A DNA stretch of 64,000 bases, taken from assembly GCA_029582265.1 (NCBI GenBank), contig CM055831.1:23574682-23638681 (forward strand). Reading direction: 5' to 3'. The notes beneath the pieces are model-generated. The model searched no databases and was not told the origin of the DNA. It saw only the letters and a program-made list of their open reading frames with translations. Position 1 is the stretch's first letter. Each line of letters begins with the position of its first letter. Shown here in pieces: positions 31,846-43,396 of this stretch. Made by a program: the position numbers and the translations under genes. This stretch comes from Zoroaster sp. YZ-2022 (lineage: Eukaryota > Echinodermata > Asteroidea > Forcipulatida > Zoroasteridae).

Positions 31846-34195
31846 TCACATTATGTGATATATCTTCACTGAGTAGTGGTCTGCTGCTACCAGCTGATGC
31901 CCATCTGCAGTGAATGTGATTCCCTTGGGGCTGTACAGACCCTGAGCTATACATGAGATGAATCTACCTTCATCATCATAATGGTGAATATGACCAGTTT
32001 TATACCCACTGCGCACTGCAATGTACATGCCTGATCTGTCACAGCATACACCATTGCAGTATTGAACTTCCTGACCATTGATTGTTGGTTTGATTGTGAG
32101 TAATGAAGTACCATTGCTATCAACAATGTCTACTTGATGTTGGTTATGACCACTGACTACAACTCTATTATTATTATCAATGGCCAGGAAGTAAGGTCTT
32201 GTCTTGACTGACATAGTGTGGATGAGCGAGCCGTCAGTGGGGCTGTGCTCGCTCACCACCATCCTCTTCACATCACCCACTATAATGTTACCATCATTAT
32301 TCACCTTTACACTGTATAGGTCCATTGCTGTCTGTTCTACCTCACTATGAGGCACTGTGTGGAAGTCAAAGGCAAGTGTGCCATCATTGTTGTACATCTT
32401 GATGACATTGTTGGTGCTGTCCACAACCACTAAGTGATTGTGTATAGCTGCAATGTCACATGGACCTGGAAAAATAAGAGATATCACAGCACAGTAAAAT
32501 AACAATTATGTACAAAATTATGATTTTGTTTTCTAATGTTGAAGCATAAAGAATTTCATATCATAAAATTAATTTATTGAAATTAATTGTAAAGGTCTTT
32601 CATAGTGCTTCACTGAGATCAGCTCTCATACAGGGACTTGTTCAAGACAATGTCTGAGTTAAAGGACCCTTGTGCAGAGACCTCGACACAATAAAAACAG
32701 CACATAGCACAGCACATACACATAGCACGTTTACTTTATATAGTCATTGAGGTATTTTTTCTGCATTTTGTAATTCCTAATAAGATTTTTCCTGTGCAGT
32801 CTTGTTACACAGAACATCATGCACTCTTGTGCACTACAGTACACTATGCTATTGAATCCATAATGTGTACATAAGAAACTTACAGCCTTGCATTGGAATG
32901 GTTCTTTTCTGATGTCCCTTGGTGCTGCAGATTACCACTCTCTTGTTATTATAGTCTGTCACTGCAATCTCATCACCAGGTTGACAAGCAGCAATACCCC
33001 AAGCCAATTTGAATTCTCCTGAACCACCTCCCTTTTTGCCAAATTCACCACATAGCTCCCACTTGGGTTCCTGCAGCTCCACTTTACCAAGATTGATATC
33101 ACCAACCCTCTGACTCTCCTTGAATCTCAGATGACAAAGCTTGTGATCAATTTTGGGAATACTTTGACTGCTGAGAAATTTCAAGTCCTTGCTGATAGTG
33201 GGATAGAGTGCAAGGAAGTCAGGAGCTGATGAATTGTTGGTGACATCTTTGGCGGTCTCCAGTGAATGCTGTATTTGTTGTGAGATTACACTCACTGTTT
33301 GCTCATATTCATCCAATTTGTTGTTATGATCTTTGTGGAGGTTTTTGATTTCATCAATGATACGACTCTCTTGAGCTGTTACCTCAGCCCTGATCTCATC
33401 AGCTCTGTTCTTCACCTGTGCCATTGTTCTTTCAACTGTGATGTCCAGTTTGTCTTTCATTGTTGAGGCAGTTGCTAGAGATTGTTCAAGTTTCTTGAGA
33501 ACTCCTTCAAGGGGAGTAAAGAATTGAGCCAATGACTGTTTATATGTGGATGAGGCTTGGTTGCAATCAATGTACTCATGTTGTGGTTTACAGTGGTCTA
33601 GGACAGTGCAAGCTTGGCAAATCATCTTGTCACATGTTACACAGTAGAACCATGCCACTTCACCCTCATGGGTTTGGCATTCTGGACGACGTTTTTGTTT
33701 TGTCACTTTTATAGCTACTTTCCCCTGCATAAAGTCCTCCAAAGTAGCAATGGTGTGACTTGACAGTGCGGCGATTCTTGAATGTGAGTCTCTACAATTT
33801 TCACACATGTTCTGTGCGCAGTTTAGACAGCGATGTGTAGCCTCATTTTCCTCCTTGCATACAAATTCACAGGTAAGCTTTGTGTCACCAGACGAGCTGA
33901 CCAACTTGTATTGCAGTGTGATCTCCTCAACAAGACCAATTAGATAGAAGTTGGTCTTGAGGCCTGGAACACCCATCGTAGGAAGTTGTGTCTCCCGTCG
34001 ACACAAAGGACAAGGAATCATGACAGCATCCTTGTATTTGTTAGTGTGGTATTCATCTAAACAGTTTTCACAGAAGCTGTGGACACAGTCCAGCATTTTG
34101 GGTTGTCTGTACACCTCTTTGCAAATACTGCACTCAAGATGATCCTTGCTGATTTTCTCTAGAGCTGAACCCAATGTTGGTTTAGAAGTAGCCAT
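31846..34195 (-). CDS. TRIM-NHL protein, RING E3 ubiquitin ligase (TRIM-C)
   Basis: Two coding exons, 34195-32884 and 32465-31846, give 643 residues. The 418-bp phase-1 intron has the same donor and acceptor as TRIM-B. RING, both B-boxes (B-box 1 again CEFVC), coiled coil and NHL repeats are all intact and nearly identical to TRIM-B. B-box 2 differs, resembling TRIM-A and TRIM-D instead (AWFYCVTCDK). The C terminus ends KIYHIM instead of KMYHKV. The start ATG and upstream TTAACAG acceptor are conserved. The 3' hexamer is AATAAT rather than AATAAA (about 31786-31791), which may weaken polyadenylation at that point. Expected role as for TRIM-B. Confidence 0.92.
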
Positions 34196-34670
34196 TTCTA
34201 TCTGTTAATAAATGATATAAGAAATGAAAATTGTGAACAAACTCAACATAAGCCACATACACATATCCTGACTGCCCTGCGAAGGGGTGTAGGAGATTTT
34301 TCTTTATAGGATCATAACCCCAGTAAAAAAGACCTATTGCACAAACTTGTCAGTAGGCCCAAAAAAGTCTCCTGATTCTGATCTCCATGCACATCACCTC
34401 AGACCCGCTTGTCAGTCTTTTTAGTTTTCTTTGCTATGAAACAATTTCCAATTACAGCATATATTGCTGGATCGATTGGAATTTTACAGCTTTTTCACAT
34501 AGGGTATGAACGTTTGCCCGATTTGTGTGGCCTCTCTTAGCCACCATACTTTGTGTTTGGGGAATTTAGTCTTGTTCCAATAACCGTGTAAAAATGTTAA
34601 CATGTATCACCCCCCCAAAAAAGATTACAACAAAAAATGTGTCACCACACCGATATAGAAGCCGACCCAT

Positions 34671-35207
34671 AATAATAATAATAATAATGTATAGATTTAT
34701 ATAGCGCACGTATCCACCAACTAAGTGGCGCTCAAGGCGCATTATATTATTATCCCTGCTCATAAGGCTCATAAGGCTCATAAATCATTCCTGAAACCAT
34801 CTCAGCTCCCTGGGTATACAGCTCAATTGCTGCCATTTCTAGCGCATATAGAGCAAACCATCTCTGCCTTCACAGGTACCCATTTAACCCCTGGGTGGAG
34901 AGAAGCAATTATGGTTAAGTGTCTTGCTCAAGGACACAGGTGTCACGGCCGGGGCTCGAACCCACACTCTGCTGCTGGCAACACCAGAACTTGAGTTCAG
35001 TGCGCTACACCGCACGACAATCCACTTTACGTGCATTATACAACACACGGGACCTACGGCTTTACGTCCCATCCGAAGGACGAAGCAATTATGGTTAAGT
35101 ACCTTGCTCAAGGACACAAGTGTCACGACCGGGGCTCGAACCCACACCCTGCTGCTGGCAACACCAGAACTTGAGTTCGGTGCGCTAGACCGCTCGGCCA
35201 CGACACT
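34671..35207 (-). mobile_element. Dimeric tRNA-Leu-derived SINE
   Basis: On the minus strand two tRNA-Leu-like heads occur in tandem. The first has A box TGGCCGAGCGG and B box at 35132-35142; the second, with a decayed A box, has its B box at 34952-34962. A long body, CGCTATATAAAT and (ATT)n follow. Blocks at 24531 and 53120 lack it. The duplicated target is about CCAT. The linker and final tail match the monomer at 14711-14976. Confidence 0.85.
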
Positions 35208-36293
35208 CCATGACCAGAAACCAGACTTTTTTGTTTTGGCCGTATAAAATATTATGTTTAAAAAAGATTCAGCTATTTCTTTGTCAGAAAATATATATCT
35301 ATTCACCCAGTCATTGATTAAACTTGTTTCGCCTGTGTTTGTTTTTACTATTTCACTTGGGATTTCCATTAATTTTCTTTTTTTTGGAACAGTGTTATTG
35401 AAAATTTCAAGTAAATTTTGTCAGAAGTTTGGTTTTACAAGCCTTTCAAAAGGCTCAAACGTCATCACCTGACAACGGGTCTTGTTTTCACAACCGAGCG
35501 CACAATTGACCAATAAGAATTCGAGGTCATATACTTCCAATGCAAATTAGCTAATAAATGTTGATTATTGACAACGAGAACAGACTTCGAAACTTCGCGA
35601 AGTTGTTTATTGTTAACATTGATTACATGCTGTCTACACAGACGTTGTATTTAAAAATGCTTGCTATTTTCATGGAATTATAACGTGAACAGTGAAGATT
35701 GAGATGATGATGGAGACGATGATGGAGACAATGTTGACTTTGAACACACTGAGTGCAACGGAATTAATGATTTTCAGGGTAAAAATGACAGTAAGGCCTC
35801 TGAATCTGAGGTTGTATGTACCGACAGCAATAGCGATACAGCGATAGGCATATACATGTAGCATGCCATGTACCATGGCATGACCACAACAGCAAGCAAT
35901 GTCGCAGGCTAAATGTGCCCATAGGACCAGCAATAGGGCGAGCAACAAATGTAAAAATTGGACAGATGTTACGATTTCCCACCCCCATTAAAAAGTGGGG
36001 TAGGTCATGTGAAAGTTTCAGCTCAATGCCGAGTCTAAGTCTTGAATAAAGTGTGAAAAAGCATTCATTATTTTTTACAAAAACCCAAGGAGCAAAAAGT
36101 TGCCAATTTTTTAATACCAACTTTTTAATGTGCATATTTTGTTGTTTTCTCTGAAATGAGATCACTTTATACAGAACAATTATTCAGGATGATTGGTACC
36201 TCTACATGTATCAACATGTATCACATGAAGTTAACATTCAAATAATAATTCAGTATTTCTGTAATTAATGTTGTACATACCTTCCCCACTTTA

Positions 36294-36390
36294 AACCAGT
36301 TGGTCTAATCCTTCCCTACAAACCAGTTGGTCTAATCCTTCCCTACAAACCAGTTGGTGTAATCCTTCCCTACAAACCAGTTGGTCTAAT
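36294..36390. repeat. 27-bp repeat, four copies
   Basis: The most expanded copy of the repeat described at 25608-25680. Confidence 0.75.
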
Positions 36391-37110
36391 CTTATCCACT
36401 GTATCACTGTCAAAACATCTGTACAAATGTCAGCTTACCCTACAGTGGTTTTACCTTGTTTTATTGAAGTCAGTTTAAGACAGTTGAACACAAAATGAAG
36501 TCAGTTTTTCTTGTTGAAGACAGAGCAATTGATGCTACATGTAACATTAGGGTGGATCCCAAACAAAATGGCGCTTGACAAACAGTTTCAAGTTTCAACT
36601 GTCGTAGCTAGAATCATGTGACAAGGTCATAGGTTTGCCTGCTACACAGTGAATGCAGTGTACATTTGTGTGTATTATTGGCTCAGTGACGTACATTGAA
36701 CTTGATTGTCATACAGTAGTTCAGTTGTGTTGAGTACAGCTGTACTTTTAGTGGGAAGTAGAGGTCAAATGTCCTGTTTTGACTGTTGACCCAAATGTGC
36801 ACCCTTGGATTACCTGCTGAAAAGAAGAGGCGATAGAGTGTGGACAGTGGTTAGGATCAATATTGGTACAGCACTTTAATTAATAAAACAAATAATCAAA
36901 TAAAATGGAGATTAAATAATTTCCTTTGAAATTAACATTAACAAAACTTTAACTCTTATGAAATAATCCAGAACTCAAAACTAGTTCGTAACTCACTCAA
37001 ATAGAAATAAACGAAAGTAACTCCAACTAGTCTTGGTTTGTACGAGAAGAATTATTAACTCAAATAAAAATAATAAATCTAGTAAGAAGTAAATAAAAAT
37101 ACATAAAAAA

Positions 37111-38686
37111 CTAGATGTAAGTTTTTGTCACAACAAAAACAAGGTGTTCGGTTGAAGTTAAAATGGTTACGTCATCAATTCGAAGTGTTGGAGAAGTCAA
37201 ATGTTAACGTCTGTTGAAGTTCTCGCGAGAAGTTTATTTGAATACAATACAATACTGAATTTAGAAATTATTTTAATATTAAACTTTGACTTCCGGTTTG
37301 GACAGGAAGTAAGGTCAAATTGGGGTCACCTTTGTGTAAATACTTTTGACAATTAACAATCTGTACAATGGTACAAAAATGTCAATTTACCTCCTGTGGT
37401 TGTTGAGATATGATTTTTTTAAATATTAAACTTTCACTTCCGGTTTGGACAGGAAGTAAGGTCAAATTGGGGTATAAATATTTTTTGACAATTAACGATC
37501 TGTACAATGGTACAAAATTTTTTAATTTACTTCTTGTGGTTGTTGAGATATGATTTTTTTAAATATTAAACTTTGACTTCCGGTTTGGACAGGAAGTAAG
37601 GTCAAATCGGGGTCACCTTTTGTAAATATTTTTGACAATTAACGACCTGTACAATGGTTTAAAAATTTTGAATTTACCTCTTGTGGTTGTTGAGATATGA
37701 TTTTTTTAAATATTAAACTTTGACTTCCGGTTTGGACAGGAAGTAAAGGTCAAATTGGGGTCATGTTTTGTAAATATTTTTGACAATTAACAATCTGTAC
37801 AATGGTGCAAAAAATGTTAATTTACCTCTTGTGGTTGTTGAGATATGATTTTTTTAAATATTAAATTTTTACTTCCGGTTTGGACAGGAAATAAGGTCAA
37901 ATTGGGGTCACCTTTTTCTAAATATTATTTGACAATTAACGATCTGTACAATAGTGAAAGAATTGTGAATTTCTCTCTTGTGGTTGTTGAGATATTATTT
38001 TTTTAAATATTTAACTTTGACTTCCGGTTTGGACAGGAAGTAAAGGTCAAATTGGGGTCACCTTTTTGAAAATATTTTTTGACAGTTAACTATCTGTACA
38101 ATGGTGAAAGAATTGTGAATTTATCTCTTGTGGTTGTTGAGATATGATTTTTGTTAAATATTAAACTTTGACTTCCGGTTTGGACAGGAAGTAAAGGTTA
38201 AATTGGGGTCACCTTTTTAAAAATATTTTTTGACAATTAACGATCTGTACAATGGTGAAAGAATTGTGAATTTATCTCTTGTGGTTGTTGAGATATGATT
38301 TTTTTAAATGTTAAACTTTGATTTCCGGTTTGGACAGGAAGTAAGGTCAAATTGGGGTCATGTTTTTGTAAATATTTTTCGACAATTAACAATCTATACA
38401 ATAGTGCAAAAAATGTCCATTTACCTGTTGTGGTTGTTGAGATATGATTTTTTTAAATATTAAACTTTGACTTCCGGTTTGGACAGGAAGTAAGGTCAAA
38501 TCGGGTCACTCACAACTCGAGTTTCATCTACTTGTTAAGTTCTAAGTACATGCCAAGTTTCAAGTTCGTGTGAAGTTTGCAAGTATGTGTTTTTTTGCGG
38601 ACAGTCACGGGGGAGAAGAAGAAGAAGAAGAAGCAAAAAAAACCAAACAAAAACAATAGGTGTTTCGGGTACATACCCGAACACCT
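37111..38686. mobile_element. Insertion of 1.58 kb carrying a 148-bp satellite
   Basis: Blocks at 26600, 41240 and 55320 read 'acataaaaaatatgaaaatt' directly; here 1.58 kb intervenes. AGGTGTTCGG at 37142-37151 and CCGAACACCT at 38677-38686 form a 10-bp inverted repeat. The right end is itself a hairpin (38658-38686) with one bulged base, preceded by (GAA)n. Nine satellite units fill the middle. No protein is encoded, so it is non-autonomous. Confidence 0.75.
37270..38500. repeat. 148-bp tandem satellite, nine copies, with paired ETS-like cores
   Basis: The ACTTCCGG core recurs with spacings of 147, 140, 147, 148, 149, 151, 150 and 149 bp. Each unit has ACTTCC and GGAAGT as an inverted pair 10 bases apart, a spacer with GACAATTAACGATCTGTACA, and TTGTGGTTGTTGAGATATGA. 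The pair is kept in seven of nine copies; the exceptions are GGAAAT near 37888 and ATTTCC near 38321. Confidence 0.93.
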
Positions 38687-38690
38687 AAAT

Positions 38691-40210
38691 ATGAAAATTC
38701 AGAAGGGAAACTTAAGCTTATCACAGCTGGCCAAATCTCCATAAAATCAGGAGTTGCGCCAGAATGCAAAGTAAAACATTTTTATAAAGTAATACTTGAC
38801 AAAACTATTAATTTAATCATGGGCCTTTTCCTCATCCCTACTCTCTATAAACTAAACAAAGTAACTGTAAACAAATAATTAAATCTTCCTTTTAACTCAG
38901 AGACTGTGCCAGTCTATTATCAAGCCAGTACTTCCCTAAAATGACCAAAAACAAACTGAGCTACTGTGGGCAATTTGGCTCTCTCTTCTGTTATTAGTTA
39001 CCTATTCTGTGTATAACAGAGTAAAGAAAAACATAATGTCAAAACAAGGCAATTTAAGTCCAGCCCAGCTCTACCCAATAAACTGTTATAAACAAATTCT
39101 AGGAGATAAAATTGTGTGCTTAAAACCAAAGAACACTTCCTAGCCTGGCACAATTGCCTCTTATGCTAAAAATCAAGGGAATAGTTTACAAGTAGCTATT
39201 AAAAGAGACATAAAGGCTAACCTATTCAACAGAATGCACTGATATTAAGGCCGCAGAGTTATGTACATTAAGTATGCTACCATAAGATTAAAGAAATTTG
39301 CACACATGGGGCTTTGTCTCTATGACCATGAGGCAGAGGTGCCATATGAATATAATACATGTGAAAATGGCACACTTGAGAAATTAAACCTACAGTCAAC
39401 TTTTCTCTTCAAAATATACGAAGTTAAGAAAGTATAACCTTTAAAGTCTGAACTATCACAAACTTTATTTACTTATTAACAATATCTCTGAGTTAAAGGG
39501 AAATTTAAAGAATAAAAATCTCACTCTGATCCAGATTATAGCCGATTTTGGACCAGTTTGACCATTGTTACACACAGAGGAAAAATAGTTCATATCTCAA
39601 ACTTTTCTCAAGTTTAAATATAACAACCCTGTAAGCCAGTGATATGGTGATAAAAAAAGGGGCACACGCCTACCTCCGGCCCTTCCCATTCCTTACTAGA
39701 TTTCACCAATTTGATTGTTGCTCTCAGTAATAATGTTATGACACTCACTGAAAATATAATGCCGAGGGTATGTTCCACACACATGTCCCTTCCTAGTGTC
39801 AGCTGTTTTTGTCTTCCTCCTATTGGCCTCAGTCTGTGTTCTTATAATACCTCAAAAATTTGTGCAAAGTGAAAGATAACTTTATAAATTATTCTGTAAA
39901 TTATATTATTTTTTCCCCAAAATGTTTATTTATCTATTCATGAAAGTCTTGTTTATTAACACTATTCCCCAGACAACAAAGGCAGTTGGAGGATTTTGAA
40001 GGATTTTTATTGTTCAGTAACAATGCTTAGGAATCGAGTTAGGGTTAATGTTTTTTTAATATATGAACTGTTTTTTGTGATATTTTACAGATGATGCAAC
40101 AGCGATTAGTTCTTACCTCCAGCAACTTGTATCTGCTAGCTAACACCTTATTAAAGCATTTAAGGCTACCACTTGATGAACCCAGGTACACACTCAATGA
40201 ACCCCTGCAG
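38691..40210. repeat. Block V, first copy
   Basis: Shared with 41261-42809 and 55341-56893, starting 'gaaacttaagcttatcacag'. It ends with an acceptor-like TTTTACAG followed by ATGATGCAACAG (40086-40100), like the other copies. It then breaks at 40210 into a piece of block U instead of the 45-bp array. It lacks the CCCTAAC MITE: a single TTAA at about 39440. No gene recognised. Confidence 0.8.
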
Positions 40211-41260
40211 TTAACATTCGAATAATAATTCAGTATTTTTGTAATCAATGTTGAACATACCTTCCCCACTTTAAACCAGTTGGTCTAATCCAAACCAGTT
40301 GGTCTAATCTTATCCACTGTATCACTGTCAAAACATCTGTACAAATGTTAGCTTACCCTACAGTGGTTTTACCTTGTTTTATTGAAGCCAGTTTAAGACA
40401 GTTGAACACAAAATGAAGTAAATTTTTCTTATTGAAGACCGAGCAATTAATGCTACATGTAACGTTAGGGCGTATCCCAAACAAAATGGCACTTGACAAA
40501 CAAAGTTTCAATTGTCACAGCTGTAGAGTCATGTGACAAGGTCATAGGTTTGCCTGCTACACAGTGAATGCAGTGTACATTTATGTGTATTATTGGCTCA
40601 GTGACGTACATTGAACTTTATTGTCAAAGTTCAGCTGTGTTGAGTAATGGTATTGTATATCATATTGGATAGATTATTTCATGTAAACATCACATGTTTA
40701 CATGATTAATATCCACTGAAAACTCTAGATGTTCCACACTTGTCTTGATGTTTTGATCTCTGTAATGATGGTTTGATCTCTATGGAAATTTTAACTCAAT
40801 CAATCCTCATGTTTGGGTCAAGAAAACAGCAAATTAAAAAGAGAGTGGTGTTCTTTCTTATATCCATCCTACTACAGCTGTACTTTTAGTGGGAAGTAGA
40901 GGTCAAATGTCCTGTTTTGACTGTTGATCCAAATGTGCACCCTTGGATTACCTGCTGAAAAGAAGAGGCGATAGAGTGGACAGTGGTTAGGATCAATATT
41001 GGTACAGCACTTTAATTAATAAAACAAATAATCAAATAAAATGGAGATTAAATAATTTCCTTTGATATTAACATTAACAAAACTTTAACTCTTATGAAAT
41101 AATTCAGAACTCAAAACTAGTTCGTAACTCACTCAAATAAAAATAAACAAAAGTAAGTCCAACTAGTCTTGGTTTGTAAGAGAAGAATTATTAACTCAAA
41201 TAAAAATAATAAATCTAGTAAGAAGTAAATAAAAATACATAAAAAATATGAAAATTCAGA
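40211..41260. repeat. Partial copy of block U
   Basis: Starts at 'ttaacattcgaataataatt', the sequence also at 25544, and runs to the U/V boundary. There is no TRIM gene next to it, so this is part of a local tandem duplication. Confidence 0.8.
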
Positions 41261-42809
41261 AGGGAAACTTAAGCTTATCACAGCTGGCCAAATCTCCATA
41301 AAATCAGGAGTTGCGCCAGAATGCAAAGTAAAACATTTTATAAAGTAATACTTGACTAAACTATTAATGTAATCATGGACCCTTTCCTCATCCCTACTCT
41401 CTATAAACTAAACAAAGTAACTGTAAACAAATAATTAAATCATCCTTTTAACTCAGAGACTGTGCCAGTCTATTATCAAGCCAGTACTTGGCTAAAATGA
41501 CCAAAAACAAACTGAGCTACTGTGGGCAATTTGGCTCTCTCTTCTGTTATTAGTTACCTATTCTGTGTATAACAGAGTAAAGAAAAACATAATGTCAAAA
41601 CAAGGCAATTCAAGTCCAGCCCAGCTCTACCCAATAAACTGGTATAAACAAATTCTAGGAGATAAAATCGTGTGCTTAAAACCAAATAACACATCCTAGC
41701 CTGGCACTTGCCTCATATGATAAAAATCAAGGGAATAGTTTACAAGTAGCTATTAAAAGAGACATAAAGGCTATTAACCTATTCAACAGAATGCACTGAT
41801 ATTAAGGCCACAGAGTAGTGTACATTAAGTATTCTACCATAAGATTAAAGGAATTTCCACACATGGGGCTTTGTCTCTATGACCATGAGGCAGAGGTGTT
41901 ACATGACCATGTGAAAATGGCACACTTGAGAAATTAAACCTACAGTCAACTTTTCTCTTCAAAATATACGAAGTTAAGAAAATATAACCTTTAACCCTAA
42001 CCCCCTAGGTATTCTAGCTTGGAACCTTCCTGAATCCTCCAAAATCCATCAGTGCACGTTTGGAAACATAATTCCCTTATATCTTCAAAATACACCATGT
42101 ATTTTCGTTGATCTTTCATATTCAGCACTTATGGCCTGTACTTCTTGCCAGGTAGTAATTTTGCCCCATTTGAAGAGGTGAAACTACCAGTTTCCAACAG
42201 TGCTGAATTTTTCCCCAAAAGTGCCCCATGGATTTAGGGTTGTTAGGGTTAAAGTTTGAACTATCACAAACTTGAGTTACTTATTAACAATATCTCTGAG
42301 TTAAAGGGAAATTTAAAGAATACAAATCTCACTCTGATCCAGATTATAGCCGATTTTGGAGCAGTTTGACCATTGTTACACACAGAGGAAAAATAGTTCA
42401 TATCTCAAACTGTTCTCAAGTTTAAATATAACAACCCTGTAAGCCAGTGATATGGTGATACAAAAAAGGGCACACGCCTACCTCCGGCCATTCCCATTCC
42501 TTACTAGATTTCACCAATTTGATTGTTGCTCTCAGTGATAATGTTATGACACTCACTGAAAATATAATGTCGAGGGTATGTTCCACACACATGTCCCTTC
42601 CTAGTGTCAGCTGTTCTTGTATTCCTCCCATTGGCCTCAGTCTGTGTTCTCATAATACCTCCAAAATTTGTGCAAAATGAAAGATAACTTTATAATTTAT
42701 TCTGTAAATTATATTATTTTTTCCCCAAAATGTTTATTTATCTATTGATGAAAGTCTTGTTTATTAATGTTTTTTTAATATATGAACTGTTTTTTGTGAT
42801 ATTTTACAG
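41261..42809. repeat. Block V, second copy
   Basis: Same as 38691-40100 with a CCCTAAC MITE inserted. It ends at the acceptor-like GATATTTTACAG at 42798-42809. The short open frames inside (for example 42422-42631) are not kept between copies. Confidence 0.75.
41995..42248. mobile_element. TTAA MITE, CCCTAAC family
   Basis: 254 bp between TTAA at 41991-41994 and 42249-42252, with ends CCCTAACCCCCTAGG and GTTAGGG. The block V copy at 39440 has the empty site 'aacctttaaagt'. The interior includes GAATCCTCCAAAATCC. Despite CCCTAA-like ends it is not telomeric DNA. Confidence 0.9.
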
Positions 42810-43396
42810 ATGATGCAACAGCGAGTAGTTCCTACCTCCAGCAACTTGTATCTGCTAGCTAACACCATTAGCAATTAAGGCTACCACTTGATGAACCCAG
42901 GTACACACTCAATGAACCCCTGCAGCACCCACTACATGAACTCATGGAACCAAGTCACCCTCCAAACAAGATGCATTGATGTCACCTCATGGAACCCAGT
43001 CACCCTTCAAACAAGATGCATTGATGTCACCCCATGGAACCCGGTCACCCTCCAAATAAGATGCACTGATGTCACCCCATGGAACCCAGTCACCCTCCAA
43101 ACAAGATGCACTGATGTCACCCCATGGAACCCAGTCACCCTCCAAACAAGATGCACTGATGTCACCCCATGGAACCCAGTCACCCTCCAAACAAGATGCA
43201 CTGATGTCACCCCATGGAACCCAGTCACCCTCCAAACAAGATGCATTGATGTCACCCCATGGAACTCAGTCACCCTCCAAACAAGATGCACTGATGTCGC
43301 CCCATGGAACCCAGTCACCCTCCAAACAAGATGCATTGATGTCACCCCATGGAACCCAGTCACCCTCCAAACAAGATGCATTGATGTCACCCCATG
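42810..43396 (+). repeat. 45-bp minisatellite, 10 copies, in an exon-like interval
   Basis: The array spans 42938-43396. Units start ATGTCACCCCATGGAACCCA and end CAAACAAGATGCATTG. On the left a branch/pyrimidine-poor but usable acceptor (GTTTTTTGTGATATTTTACAG) precedes 42810; on the right the last unit ends CATG|GTAAGAAATG. Four of six frames are open through the array because the period is a multiple of three. No single frame runs from the acceptor to the donor: stops lie at 42870-42880. Coding status is unsupported; a non-coding exon or plain VNTR is more likely. Confidence 0.85.

Larger units (their letters stand above)
34201..38690. repeat. Block U, upstream flank of TRIM-C, with two insertions
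   Basis: Same as 24060-26636 but interrupted by a SINE (34671-35207) and by the satellite element (37111-38686). It continues without a break into block V. Confidence 0.8.

Noticed and set aside
41991..42252. Telomere-like CCCTAAC sequence
   Set aside because: Only single CCCTAAC words at element ends, next to TTAA; no tandem telomeric repeat.
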